A stretch of DNA of 64,000 bases from Pseudohaliea sp964438205 (GTDB lineage: Bacteria > Pseudomonadota > Gammaproteobacteria > Pseudomonadales > Halieaceae), in NCBI GenBank assembly GCA_964438205.1, contig CAYTJQ010000003.1, positions 31,683 to 95,682 of the forward strand, given 5' to 3'. The notes below the pieces were generated by a model that had not been told where the DNA came from, did no database searches, and saw only the letters and a list, made by a program, of their open reading frames with translations. Below are positions 8,170-17,157 of the stretch, in pieces (within the stretch, counting starts at the first letter, position 1; each line of letters starts with the position of its first letter). The position numbers were made by a program, and so were the translations under genes.

Positions 8170-8427
8170 GGGGTGTTCCGGGCTTGTTGCGGGTCGCCAG
8201 TATAGCGGCAGCAGCGAGCCGCTTCAGGCCTCGGCGAACATCGCGTCGGGCAGCCGTGCTTCCCACGACACATGAAAAGTTGCAAGCTAGTGCGTATCCG
8301 CGAAACCAGCTCGGCTTGCCCGACCACGCGATCGCGCGCGATAAGTTCACGGTCGCCAACCATGCGCTGGAAAGCCAACGGCCTTCGGCACGGACTGGAG
8401 CCTGAACAACGCACAAGGGGGGACGTT

Positions 8428-10278
8428 GTGAAAGCCATCATGCCAGGAGCGCTGAGCTGGTACTCGCCGGCCCCTGCGGCTATCGTCCTGTCTCTTGCGA
8501 CCCTCCTGTTCGCCAGTGCCCTACCCACCCGGGCCGACGGAAAAATCTGGGATTCCGACCAAGCCGTTGAGCGGAAAGTAGGCGGGGTCGACGTATTTAT
8601 GGCAAGGAACTTTGCGCGCGACGCGGAGCCGGGGGCTTTTTCCGTCATTGCCACGGAACGAGAGACGAGTATCAGAGGTATTTTTCGAGGGGTGTGCTCG
8701 CCAGTGGTCGCGGTCGATATCAAGCTGACCGACGCCCGCAAGGTCGATTTGAGCCGCTTTGCAGAAACCCGCCGCGGCGCCGATTTACCCATCGACGCAA
8801 CCCTGAGGGCCATGGGCGAGTCACTGCTCGAGCAGTGCGAGCAACTACAGGTCATCCGGCTCAGCTTCGACGCCATCAACGAACGCCAGCGCGACTACGC
8901 GTATGCCGGTACGCTGACCAGGGCCAACGGCTGGCAGCTACAGGACGGCAGAATAGCCACGGACTACGACAGCGCCTACACCTTCAGCCTGCTCATGCGC
9001 AGCCCCTTCAGCCCGGCCGGCGTTCGCTACAAGGGCGGTTGCGAAAACAAACCCACGCTTTTGCTCGAGGCAATCTACCAGAACAACACGGAGCGGGCCG
9101 CCGCAGAGCCCATCCCCATGAGCGAATACGCGTTCATCGCGCCGAGGATAGCCAGCGCCTATGCCAGCGAATGCCCGGGCGTGACACGCATACGCTATGC
9201 GTTGAATCCCATGCCCGAAAACTATCAATGCAAGGCGGACGGCGACTGCTTTATGGAAGCCGTACACACCCCTGCCGCAGACAAGGTCTGGACCGTCAGC
9301 AAACAGCAGTTTGCATTGAAGGAATACAACAATCCCATCGCCGATGCCCGGGATATGTTCGAAGTGCTTGCCGCAGGCCGCTTTGACATCCTCGCGGACT
9401 ACGACGGCTTCTTCCGCTTCTACTTTGAAAACTGGTTTGGCGCGTATTCCGACATGTGCAAAGCGCACATAAAAAACCCCGTGGGCCGCAAGACGCAGAT
9501 CGTCGAGCGCACCTACGATAACGGCGTACTGATCGACGAGGATTTTGGCGCAGAAAGGCTGATCGTGATCGAGAGCGCCTATGCCGACGACTACGACCGC
9601 TACTTCGGCTCTGCAAAAGCCTGGGCCACGACCTACGTACTCAACAAGGTAATGAAGCAGCAAAATAGTGCCCGGGGACCGGTCGACGCGGTGTTCGGCA
9701 GCTTCGGTTTCCTGACGGGCACCATCGATCAGCTCGAAGACATCACTCGCGACAGTTGCAGGGACGACAAGCTGCTCACGGCGCAGACGAACATGATCAG
9801 CTACGCGCGCAAGCAGCCCGCCGCCATTACTGACAGGTACACCACCAGCAAGAAGCCACTCATCAAGTACCCGGACAACGGGCCATCGGCCCCCGACTTT
9901 ACGGCCGCGCTCCAGGAGCGCCGTCGCCAGGCCGAACAGGCAGTTCGTCAACGCAACCAGATCGGGACGATGGAGGACTGGCAGCAGCGCCAGGTGAACG
10001 GCGAGGATGATGCTCAGGCACGGGAAGGAACAGATGACAACAGCTCAGAGGCGTCGGCGCCCACGGCCGCAGCAGGCGACAGCGCAAAGCAGTTCCAGAG
10101 CCGGGAGCAGCTCGTCCAGGACCAGCAACGCCGCGTCAACGCCAAGCTGCAGGAGTTCCAGCAGCGCATGATGAAGGCGGGCAATCCCGGCGAACGCCAG
10201 GCGATACAGCGGGAGATGCAGGACTACTTCGCGACCATCCAGCAACAGTTGCAGCAGGAATTGCAGGCATTCGACTGA
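8428..10278 (+). CDS. Unrecognised large exported protein with Gln-rich coiled-coil C-terminus
   Basis: I do not recognise this 616-residue protein. The GTG start follows a strong Shine-Dalgarno (AAGGGGGG, 8415-8422). It gives a signal peptide with a hydrophobic core (AIVLSLATLLFASALPTRA, cut near residue 37). The mature part is mixed alpha/beta with several cysteines (CSPVV, EQCEQ, GGCENK, SECPG, QCKADGDCF, DMCKAH, RDSCRDD), which suits periplasmic disulfides. The last 100 residues are Gln/Arg/Glu-rich and coiled-coil-like (QFQSREQLVQDQQRRV, TIQQQLQQELQAF). Base composition looks less GC-rich than in its neighbours, a hint of transfer. It stands alone between divergent and convergent minus-strand genes. 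The 258 bases upstream (8170-8427) hold no other gene I can support. Confidence 0.75.
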   Translation: MKAIMPGALSWYSPAPAAIVLSLATLLFASALPTRADGKIWDSDQAVERKVGGVDVFMARNFARDAEPGAFSVIATERETSIRGIFRGVCSPVVAVDIKLTDARKVDLSRFAETRRGADLPIDATLRAMGESLLEQCEQLQVIRLSFDAINERQRDYAYAGTLTRANGWQLQDGRIATDYDSAYTFSLLMRSPFSPAGVRYKGGCENKPTLLLEAIYQNNTERAAAEPIPMSEYAFIAPRIASAYASECPGVTRIRYALNPMPENYQCKADGDCFMEAVHTPAADKVWTVSKQQFALKEYNNPIADARDMFEVLAAGRFDILADYDGFFRFYFENWFGAYSDMCKAHIKNPVGRKTQIVERTYDNGVLIDEDFGAERLIVIESAYADDYDRYFGSAKAWATTYVLNKVMKQQNSARGPVDAVFGSFGFLTGTIDQLEDITRDSCRDDKLLTAQTNMISYARKQPAAITDRYTTSKKPLIKYPDNGPSAPDFTAALQERRRQAEQAVRQRNQIGTMEDWQQRQVNGEDDAQAREGTDDNSSEASAPTAAAGDSAKQFQSREQLVQDQQRRVNAKLQEFQQRMMKAGNPGERQAIQREMQDYFATIQQQLQQELQAFD

Positions 10279-10351
10279 GCCTCGGGGCGATGCGACTGTC
10301 GCCGCCGCGCCCGTCGCGAGACCGCCGGGTCAGCCGCAGCGACCGACAGCG

Positions 10352-11239
10352 TCAGGCCTCAACGAGCGCGGCAGCCAGCAGCGGCGCCAGCTCCACGACG
10401 TTGCTCTCGTGCACGATCGAATCGGTGCTCAGCACCTCGCCCACGCCGGCCCCGGTGAGCACCGCCAGGGCGTCGCCCGCCAACAGGGCGTGGGTCACCG
10501 CCACATCGACGCGGGCCGCGCCCGCCGCGCGCAGCGCCCGGCAGGCTTCCGCCAGGGTGCGGCCGGTGCTCGCCACATCGTCGACGAGGACGACCGGGCG
10601 TCCGGCCACGGTGACAGTCGGCAGCTCGATAGCCACGGCGCGATCGCCGCTGCGGGTTTTTGCCGCCACCGCGTGCTCGAGGCCGGCACGGCGAGCGATG
10701 GCCCCGACCCACTGCGCGGACTCTTCATCCGGGCCGAGCAGGAGCGGCGCATCGTCGCGCGCGCCAAGAAGCGCCGCGAGCGGTTCCGCGGCGCTCAGCG
10801 CGAGGGCCCGCGGCACCGGGACCGCGTCCGCCAGAACCGGGGTGCGGTGCAGGTGCGGATCGACGGTGACGACGGTGTCGAAACAGCGCGCCAGTTCCCG
10901 GCCGATAATGCGCTGACTGACCGCCTCCCCGGGGTGGAAGGCCGTATCCTGGCGCAGGTAGCAGAGGTAGGGCGCCACCAGCGCCAGCGTTTCGGCGCCG
11001 AGTTCCCGGGCGGTCGCCGCCGCCAGCAGGAGCTCCACCAGCTTGTCGTTGGGCCGGTCGAAGCTGCGGCAGAACGCCACCCGGGGCGGCAGGGGCGTCG
11101 GCAGGCGCACCCGGCTTTCCCCGTCCGGGAAGCGGTGCACCTCGACCTCCGCATAGGCGACGCCGAGCGCAGCCGCCAGGCGCTGCGCCGGCGCGCGGTA
11201 GTCGGCGAAGCCGAGGACGACGTCGGCGACCGCGCCCAC
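10352..11239 (-). CDS. Ribose-phosphate pyrophosphokinase (PRPP synthetase)-like protein
   Basis: The 295-residue protein has the PRPP synthetase pattern: RFPDGES near residue 37, FDRPNDKL, a YLRQDTAFHPGEAVSQR-like flexible-loop region, and the PRPP-binding loop VVLVDDVASTGRTL near the C-terminal third. PRPP synthetases make 5-phosphoribosyl 1-diphosphate from ribose 5-phosphate and ATP. It is shorter than housekeeping Prs (about 315 residues) and diverged, so it is probably a specialised paralogue. The GTG start abuts the stop of the AMP/thymidine phosphorylase gene (TGAGTG), so the two are co-expressed. Its real substrate could be the sugar phosphate released by that phosphorylase (inference). 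Confidence 0.85.
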   Translation of the reverse strand: MGAVADVVLGFADYRAPAQRLAAALGVAYAEVEVHRFPDGESRVRLPTPLPPRVAFCRSFDRPNDKLVELLLAAATARELGAETLALVAPYLCYLRQDTAFHPGEAVSQRIIGRELARCFDTVVTVDPHLHRTPVLADAVPVPRALALSAAEPLAALLGARDDAPLLLGPDEESAQWVGAIARRAGLEHAVAAKTRSGDRAVAIELPTVTVAGRPVVLVDDVASTGRTLAEACRALRAAGAARVDVAVTHALLAGDALAVLTGAGVGEVLSTDSIVHESNVVELAPLLAAALVEA

Positions 11240-12763
11240 TCAGCCGTCCAGCGCCAGCACGAAGCCGCTGTCGGCCTCGGCAGCCTCGCAGGCAAAGGCA
11301 AAATCCGCCTCGAAGGCCGCGTGGATCGCGTAGAGGGGCTCGCCCGCGCGCACCGGGTCGCCGACCTTGCGGACCAGGTCGACCCCCGCGCCCTGGTCCA
11401 GCGGCGCGCCGGCCAGGCGGGCGATGCGCGCCAGCTGCAGGTTGTCGATCGCCGCCACCCTGCCGCCGCGGGGCGCGGCGATCTCGCGGCGCAGGCGCCC
11501 GGGCTCCGGCGGCGATGGGTTCACACCCTGCATCTCCATGATCGCCCGCATGCGCTCGAGGGCCCGGCCGGAATCGAGGATGTCCCGCGCGAGCACATAG
11601 CCCTGGCCACCGCGCACGTCGGGATCGAACTCGAGGATACGGCTGGCCAGCTGCAGCGCCTTCTCGCGCAGGTCCCGCGGCTGGTCCGGGTCGTTTTCCA
11701 GCACCTGCATGACGTCCCGGGCCTCGAGCACGGGCCCGATGCCGCGGCCGATGGGCTGCAGCCCGTCCGTGATGATCACCTCCACGTGCAAGCCCAGGCG
11801 GTCGCCGACGAACTCGAACAGCTTGCGTAAGCGCAGTGCCTCGTTCTGGGTGCTGACCTTGGCCGTCGGTCCCATGGGGATGTCCACCAGCAGATGGGTG
11901 GCACCGGCGGCGAGTTTCTTGGCGAGGATCGAGGCCACGAGCTGCCCCGGGGAATCGAGGGACAGGGGCCGCTCCACCGCGATGAGGATGTCGTCCACGG
12001 GGGCCAGCCGCGAGGTACCGCCCCAGGCCAGGCAGCCGCGCTGGGCGCGTACGACCTCGTTGAAGCGATGCGCGGTGAGCTCGACAGTGGCCAGCACCTC
12101 CATGGTGTCGGCGGTGCCGGCGGGGGAGGTGATGGCCCGGCTGGAGGTCTTGGGAATGAACATGCCGTGGGCGGCGACGATGGGCACCACGAGCATGCTG
12201 GTGCGGTTGCCGGGGATGCCGCCGATGCAGTGCTTGTCCGCGACCAGCGGCTCCTTCCAGTCGATGCGGTCGCCACTCTCGGCCATGGCGCGGGTGAGGT
12301 GCAGCACCTCGTCGCGCTCCATGCCGCCCTGGGTACAGGCCACCAGGAACGCCGCCATCTCGATCTTGGTATAGCGGTGCTCGCCGATCTCGCGGACGAT
12401 AGCCCGGTAATCCGGGTAGCCGAGGGTCTCGCCGGCGATCTTGCGGTGCACCGCGCCGATGGAGCGCGGCGGCCGGGCGTGAGCGATGCGGGACGCCGCT
12501 CCCTCCGCAAGCCCCAGCTGCTGGAAGGCCTGCAGGCTGAGGCCGAGTTCATCCGGGCGGGTGATCGCCTCATCATCGACGACATTGAGCACCGCGAGCA
12601 CCGGCTCGCCGCCGTCCGCGGGCGTGATCTCGACCTTGTTCAGGGCCTGGAAGCCGGCGCTGCGGTAGACGTGGCAATCCCGGTGCAGGAAGGCGACGTT
12701 CTCCCGGTAGGTATCGATACCGACGCGCCGCACGGTCAGCGTGTGGCGTCCGTCACCGGGCAT
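11240..12763 (-). CDS. Archaeal-type AMP/thymidine phosphorylase
   Basis: The 507-residue protein belongs to the type 2 thymidine phosphorylase family that includes archaeal AMP phosphorylase. It has an N-terminal extension of about 80 residues (HTLTVRRVGIDTYRENVAFL). The phosphorylase core contains TKIEMAAFLVACTQGGM, DKHCIGGIPGNRTSMLVVP, and a phosphate/ribose-binding TSSRAITSPAGTADTMEVL region. The C-terminal domain is barrel-sandwich-like. Archaeal members phosphorolyse nucleoside 5'-monophosphates to base plus ribose 1,5-bisphosphate; many bacterial members are annotated as putative thymidine phosphorylase. The gene lies 57 bases after an AMP-forming acyl-CoA synthetase and abuts a PRPP synthetase-like gene, a context that favours AMP as substrate (inference). 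Confidence 0.88.
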   Translation of the reverse strand: MPGDGRHTLTVRRVGIDTYRENVAFLHRDCHVYRSAGFQALNKVEITPADGGEPVLAVLNVVDDEAITRPDELGLSLQAFQQLGLAEGAASRIAHARPPRSIGAVHRKIAGETLGYPDYRAIVREIGEHRYTKIEMAAFLVACTQGGMERDEVLHLTRAMAESGDRIDWKEPLVADKHCIGGIPGNRTSMLVVPIVAAHGMFIPKTSSRAITSPAGTADTMEVLATVELTAHRFNEVVRAQRGCLAWGGTSRLAPVDDILIAVERPLSLDSPGQLVASILAKKLAAGATHLLVDIPMGPTAKVSTQNEALRLRKLFEFVGDRLGLHVEVIITDGLQPIGRGIGPVLEARDVMQVLENDPDQPRDLREKALQLASRILEFDPDVRGGQGYVLARDILDSGRALERMRAIMEMQGVNPSPPEPGRLRREIAAPRGGRVAAIDNLQLARIARLAGAPLDQGAGVDLVRKVGDPVRAGEPLYAIHAAFEADFAFACEAAEADSGFVLALDG

Positions 12764-12820
12764 GGCGGGATCCTTTCTCGGGCCTGGGGCGGCCAGCTTG
12801 CCGTGCCGGCGGCGTCCCGT

Positions 12821-14677
12821 CTAGCTGCCAACCACCCTGAGCAGGGGCGCGATCTCGTCCAGGGTCGCCGGGTCGTCGATGGTGCCGGGCACCTTGTAGT
12901 CCTCGCCGTTGGCGATCTTCTGCAGCGTCGCCCGCAGGATCTTGCCGGAGCGGGTCTTGGGCAGCCGCGCGACCACCCGCGCGTGGCGGAAGGCGGCCAC
13001 CGGGCCCACCTCCCGGCGCACCAGGGCGACGACCTCGTCGGCGATCTGCGCCTCGGAGCGGTCGACCCCCGCGTTCAGGATCATCAGGCCCAGCGGCACC
13101 TGCCCCTTGAGCTCGTCGCGAACACCGAACACCGCGCACTCGGCCACGTCCGGGTGGGAGGCGATCACCTCCTCCATGCGCCCGGTCGACAGGCGGTGCC
13201 CGGCCACGTTGATGACGTCGTCGGTGCGGGCCATGATGTGGATGTAATCATCCTGGTCGATATAGCCCGCGTCACCGGCGTCGTAGTAGCCGGGAAAACG
13301 CTCGAGGTATTTCTCGCGAAAACCCGCGTCGTTGTTCCAGAGCGTCGGCAGCGCGCCGGGCGGCAGCGGCAGCCGGATGGCCAGCGCGCCCATTTCCCCG
13401 CGCGGTACGGGCTCCCCGGCCTCGTCGAGGACGGCGATGTCGAAGCCGGGTACCGCCTTGCCCGAGGAACCGTGGCGCACGGGAAAGAAGCGCTCGCCGG
13501 CGAAATTGGCGATCGCCGGCCAGCCGAGCTCGGTCTGCCACCAATGGTCGATCACCGGCACGTCCAGCAGTTCCTCGGCCCAGATGATCGTGTTCGGATC
13601 CGCCCGCTCGCCGGCGAGGAACAGGTACTGGAGGCCCGACAGGTCGAAGGCCTCGGCGCCCTCCCCGTTCGGGTCCTGCTGCTTGATCGCGCGGATCGCC
13701 GTCGGCGCCGTGAACAGCACCTTCACGCGGTGCCGCTCGATCAGGCGCCAGTAGGTCGAGGCGTCCGGCGTGCCCACGGGCTTGCCCTCGAAGAGCACGG
13801 TGGTCGCACCGCGCAGCAGCGGCCCGTAGACGATATAGGAGTGGCCCACCACCCAGCCGATATCCGACGCCGCCCAGAACACATCGCCCGGGTCGATGCC
13901 GTAGATATTGGCCATGCTCCAGTAGAGCGCCGCCATGTGTCCGCCGTTGTCGCGTACCACCCCCTTGGGACTGCCCGTGGTGCCGGAGGTATAGAGCAGG
14001 TAGAGCGGGTCCGTCGCGGCGACCGTGGCACAGGGCGCGGGCTCGGTGCCGGCGACCGTTTCCCAATCGAGGTCGCGGCCCGGGACCAGCCCGGCGGGCT
14101 CGGCCTCGCGCTGCAGGATGACGCAGTGCGCCGGCTTGTGCTCGCAGGCCTCGACCGCCGCGTCGAGGAGCGGCTTGTAGGGAATGATCCGGGCGTGCTC
14201 GATGCCGCAGGAGGCGGAGAGCACCACCTTCGCCCGGCAGTCGTCGATGCGGAAGGCCAGCTCACTCGCCGCGAAACCGCCGAAGACCACGGAGTGCACG
14301 GCACCGAGGCGGGCGCAGGCGAGCATACCGATCACCGCCTCCGGCACCATGGGCATGTAGATCACCACCCGGTCGCCGGGGCCGACCCCGAGTTCGCGAA
14401 GCCCCCCGGCGAAGGCGGCGACCCGGTCGCGCAGCTCGCGGTAGGTGAAGTAGGCGACGCTGTCGGTCACCGGGCTGTCGTAGATCAGGGCCAGCTCGTC
14501 GCCGCGCCCCGCCTCCACGTGCCGGTCAATGGCGTTATGGCAGGTATTGCACCGGCCGTCGCTGTACCAGCGGTAGAGCGGCGCGGCGCTGTCGTCGAGG
14601 ATGGTCTCGGGGTCGCGGACCCAGTCGATGGCCTCCGCAGCCGCCCCCCAGTGTGCAATGGCCTGATCCCTGTCCAT
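12821..14677 (-). CDS. prpE: Propionyl/acetyl-CoA synthetase (AMP-forming), PrpE-like
   Basis: The 618-residue ANL-superfamily enzyme activates a short-chain carboxylate with ATP and CoA, releasing AMP and PPi. It shows the P-loop-like YTSGTTGSPKG, DHWWQTELGWP in the acyl-binding half, the hinge region near YIHIMARTDDVINVAGHRLS, and the C-terminal lysine motif KTRSGKILR that is acetylated in this family. The N-terminus (NTCHNAIDRHVEAGRG) fits PrpE/ACS. Overall similarity favours propionate over acetate. It may lead an operon with the phosphorylase and PRPP synthetase-like genes (57-base and zero-base gaps, no terminator seen between). PrpE enzymes can also take 3-hydroxypropionate, which may matter given the mcr gene. 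Confidence 0.88.
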   Translation of the reverse strand: MDRDQAIAHWGAAAEAIDWVRDPETILDDSAAPLYRWYSDGRCNTCHNAIDRHVEAGRGDELALIYDSPVTDSVAYFTYRELRDRVAAFAGGLRELGVGPGDRVVIYMPMVPEAVIGMLACARLGAVHSVVFGGFAASELAFRIDDCRAKVVLSASCGIEHARIIPYKPLLDAAVEACEHKPAHCVILQREAEPAGLVPGRDLDWETVAGTEPAPCATVAATDPLYLLYTSGTTGSPKGVVRDNGGHMAALYWSMANIYGIDPGDVFWAASDIGWVVGHSYIVYGPLLRGATTVLFEGKPVGTPDASTYWRLIERHRVKVLFTAPTAIRAIKQQDPNGEGAEAFDLSGLQYLFLAGERADPNTIIWAEELLDVPVIDHWWQTELGWPAIANFAGERFFPVRHGSSGKAVPGFDIAVLDEAGEPVPRGEMGALAIRLPLPPGALPTLWNNDAGFREKYLERFPGYYDAGDAGYIDQDDYIHIMARTDDVINVAGHRLSTGRMEEVIASHPDVAECAVFGVRDELKGQVPLGLMILNAGVDRSEAQIADEVVALVRREVGPVAAFRHARVVARLPKTRSGKILRATLQKIANGEDYKVPGTIDDPATLDEIAPLLRVVGS

Positions 14678-14821
14678 GGTGTCTCCCTGCTGCCAGTAGC
14701 GGCGGGCGGCCGGACCGCCCGCTTTCTCGGCGCAGTATAGACAAGGGGTAAGGCGCGCACCCTTGCACCAAGGTCGAAGGGGGCGGACGGGGCCCGGCCC
14801 GGGACGCCGGCCGCTTTCGCG

Positions 14822-15529
14822 TCAGTCGCTGCTGGCGATCGCGGCACCGCGGCGGCGCAGCTCAATGCGCACGCGCCGCTCGAGCGCGTAGCCGTCGAGG
14901 TCGCCCTCGGCCGCCCGGGACCGGTCCTCGCCGTGGCCGTGGACCGACACCCGGTCCGCCGGGACGGCGGCATCCACCAGCGCGCCGGCGACGGTCTCCG
15001 CGCGGTCCAGGGCGAGGATAGCGTTGTCGTCGGCGGGCCCGCGCGGGTCGGCGTAGCCCTCGACGCGCACGTCGATATCCGGATTGGCGGCGAGGAACTG
15101 CGCGAGCAGGCCCAGGCGCGCCCGGCCCCCGTCCGTCAGGCGGCTCTCGCCCGTGCGGAACAGCAGTTCCAGCTCGAGCTGTTCGAGCGCCATGCGTGCA
15201 TAGCGCGCCGTCTCGCGGCGCTCCGCACGCAACGCCTCGTCGAGGGCCGCGAGGTCCTGCTCGAGACCGGCAACGTCCCGTTCCCGCTCTGCGAGTTCGG
15301 CGCTGACGACCGGCAGCCGGCCCGCACGCTCGACCTGCTCACCGAGCCAGGCACCGCCGAGGGCACCGAGAAAGGCGCCGACGGGGCCGCCGGCGACCGC
15401 GCCCGCGGCGATGGCGGTCAGGGTCGTGGCGTCGCGCTTGACCTCGGTGGCAACGGCCGCGCTCGCCGGTGCGGCGAGCACGCTGCCGAGGACGAGGATG
15501 CTGGCAGCGGTGGTAAGGGGCTTCTTCAT
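14822..15529 (-). CDS. OmpA-family protein with N-terminal glycine zipper
   Basis: The 235-residue exported protein has a signal peptide at 1-24 (cut near ASAA). A glycine-rich hydrophobic segment (AIAAGAVAGGPVGAFLGAL) typical of glycine-zipper proteins follows, then a coiled-coil stretch (AELAERERDVAGLEQDLAAL). An OmpA-like C-terminal domain (about 120-225) carries LLFRTGESRLTDGG, VRVEGYADPRGPADDN and LERRVRIEL. The layout resembles the sortase-associated PdsO proteins, but no sortase gene is in the window. It probably anchors to peptidoglycan. The flanks (14678-14821 and 15530-15717) show no further gene. Confidence 0.8.
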   Translation of the reverse strand: MKKPLTTAASILVLGSVLAAPASAAVATEVKRDATTLTAIAAGAVAGGPVGAFLGALGGAWLGEQVERAGRLPVVSAELAERERDVAGLEQDLAALDEALRAERRETARYARMALEQLELELLFRTGESRLTDGGRARLGLLAQFLAANPDIDVRVEGYADPRGPADDNAILALDRAETVAGALVDAAVPADRVSVHGHGEDRSRAAEGDLDGYALERRVRIELRRRGAAIASSD

Positions 15530-15717
15530 GGCTGTCTCCTTGCTCCGTGAATGCCGGCTGCGCCGGCGGGCAAGGGCATTACAGCGCGCGGCGGAGGCAG
15601 CGCGCGGGCGGGACGGTGGCGGGCCGCCGATGAATTGTGGCGAAAGCTGGCAGTCGCCTGGGCCGGCTCTGCGGCCTGCACAGCACTCGCGGATGCACCG
15701 CCCTTCGGCGCGGAGCC

Positions 15718-16968
15718 TCAGCCGAGAATCTTCTCCAGTGCCGCCGCGATCCGCTCCACCTCCTCGGGGCTGTTGTAGTGCACCAGCGACAGGCGCACCA
15801 CCCCGCTCGCCGGGTCCACCCCCATGGCCTCGAGCAGGCGGTGGGCGTAGAAATGGCCGCTCTCCGCACCAATGCCCGCGCGATGCAGGCCCGCGGCGAC
15901 ACGGGCCGGCGACTGGCGCCCGGGGACGAAAGAGAGCGTGGCCGACCGGTTGGCTGTGTCCGCGCGGCCGAGCAGGCGCACATCGTCACGCTCTGCCAGC
16001 AGCGCCAGCAGCGGTGCGGCGAGGCCGGCCTCGTGCGCGACCAGGGCGCCCCCCACGCGCGCCAGGCGCTCGCGGACAGTGGCGGTTTCCGGGATGCCGA
16101 GCCGGGCGGCAAGGGCATCGAAGTAGTCGAGCACGCCGGCGCAGCCGGCTACCGCCGCGTGCTGCGGCCCGGTGGGATTGAAGCGCTTGTGGCCGTCGCC
16201 CTCGAGGAAGTAGTGGCACTGCGGCGTAGCCACGGACTCGGCAGCGTCGGATAGCACCATGATGCCCTGGTGGGGACCGTAAACCTTGTAGACGCTGAAC
16301 AGGTAGAGGTCCACGCCCAGCTCGGCGGGGCTGCACAGCTCGTGCGGTGCATGGGCGACCGCATCGACGGCCACCAGGGCGTCGCTGCGCCCATGCACTT
16401 CGGCGGCCACGGTCTTCACCGGGTTGGTGCCACCGAGGATGTTTGAGCTCTGCGTGAAGAAAACCCAGCGCGTGCGCGGCCCGAGCAGCGGGTAAAGATC
16501 CGCGAGGTCGAGCTCTCCGGTGACCGGGTCCACGGGCCATTCGCGTACGCTCACGCCACGCGCCGCCGCGGCGCGGCGCCAGGCGCCCTGGTTCGCCTCG
16601 TGGTCCTGGACCGCCACCACGATCTCGTCACCCGGCTCCCAGCCCGGCGCAAAGGCCTGCGCCATGACATAGCTGTTGGCGGACGTGGAGGGCCCGAAGG
16701 TCAGCTGCGAGAGCGGTACCCCCAGCGCCGCTGCCCAGCCCTCGCGCGCCCGGTCCATGGCTGCACCCGCCTCCCGGGAGGGCTCGAAGGGGCTGTGGGG
16801 CTGCACCCGCAGCCGCCGCTGGTAGTCGTCGAGGATCGCCAGCACCGGCTCGGCGACGAAGGTTCCCCCGGCATTGGCGCAGAACACCTGTTCACCGAGC
16901 CCGGCCAGGGCCGGAAACTGGCTGCGGACCCAGGGGAGATCCAGGGCGGGGGCGTCGGCGTTGTGCAT
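15718..16968 (-). CDS. Class V aminotransferase / cysteine desulfurase-like PLP enzyme
   Basis: The 416-residue fold type I PLP enzyme has its lysine in LFSVYKVYGPHQG. A DAVAHAPHE stretch holds the PLP-pyridine aspartate, SSNILGGTNPVKT lies before it, and TFGPSTSANSYVMAQA forms the phosphate-binding region. This is the cysteine desulfurase-like subgroup of class V (SufS/CsdA-related), but there is no scaffold gene nearby and the active-site cysteine loop is not obvious. The reaction could be desulfuration, aminotransfer or lyase chemistry. I start at the ATG at 16968; an earlier in-frame ATG would add 27 basic residues that look non-coding. It stands divergent from dps. Confidence 0.8.
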   Translation of the reverse strand: MHNADAPALDLPWVRSQFPALAGLGEQVFCANAGGTFVAEPVLAILDDYQRRLRVQPHSPFEPSREAGAAMDRAREGWAAALGVPLSQLTFGPSTSANSYVMAQAFAPGWEPGDEIVVAVQDHEANQGAWRRAAAARGVSVREWPVDPVTGELDLADLYPLLGPRTRWVFFTQSSNILGGTNPVKTVAAEVHGRSDALVAVDAVAHAPHELCSPAELGVDLYLFSVYKVYGPHQGIMVLSDAAESVATPQCHYFLEGDGHKRFNPTGPQHAAVAGCAGVLDYFDALAARLGIPETATVRERLARVGGALVAHEAGLAAPLLALLAERDDVRLLGRADTANRSATLSFVPGRQSPARVAAGLHRAGIGAESGHFYAHRLLEAMGVDPASGVVRLSLVHYNSPEEVERIAAALEKILG

Positions 16969-17157
16969 CGGGAGTCTCCGGCGGGTGCAGGGGCGGCCAC
17001 GATAGCACAGGGGATGCCCCGGACCCTTTATCTCCTGTTCCGATCGCATTTATCAGGATTAACCGTTTCCACGAATAAACGTAGCGCGCTATCGTCAAGA
17101 TCAAAGCAGGCGCACAAACCGGCGCCCGCGCACGCAAACCCGCGACGGGAGGACACC

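Noticed and set aside
8170..8427. TPP riboswitch upstream of the YkoF-like/PnuC genes
   Set aside because: None of the conserved thi-box core segments could be found on the minus strand.
11894..14740. Very long plus-strand open frame (over 900 codons) opposite the phosphorylase and PrpE genes
   Set aside because: It is a GC-rich antisense shadow: no family similarity, low-complexity His/Arg/Gly/Asp composition, and it lies over two well-recognised genes.
16969..17157. OxyR site before dps
   Set aside because: ATAG/CTAT half-sites are present but not in the four-element 10-base spacing. Only a short palindrome (TAGCGCGCTA) is clear.
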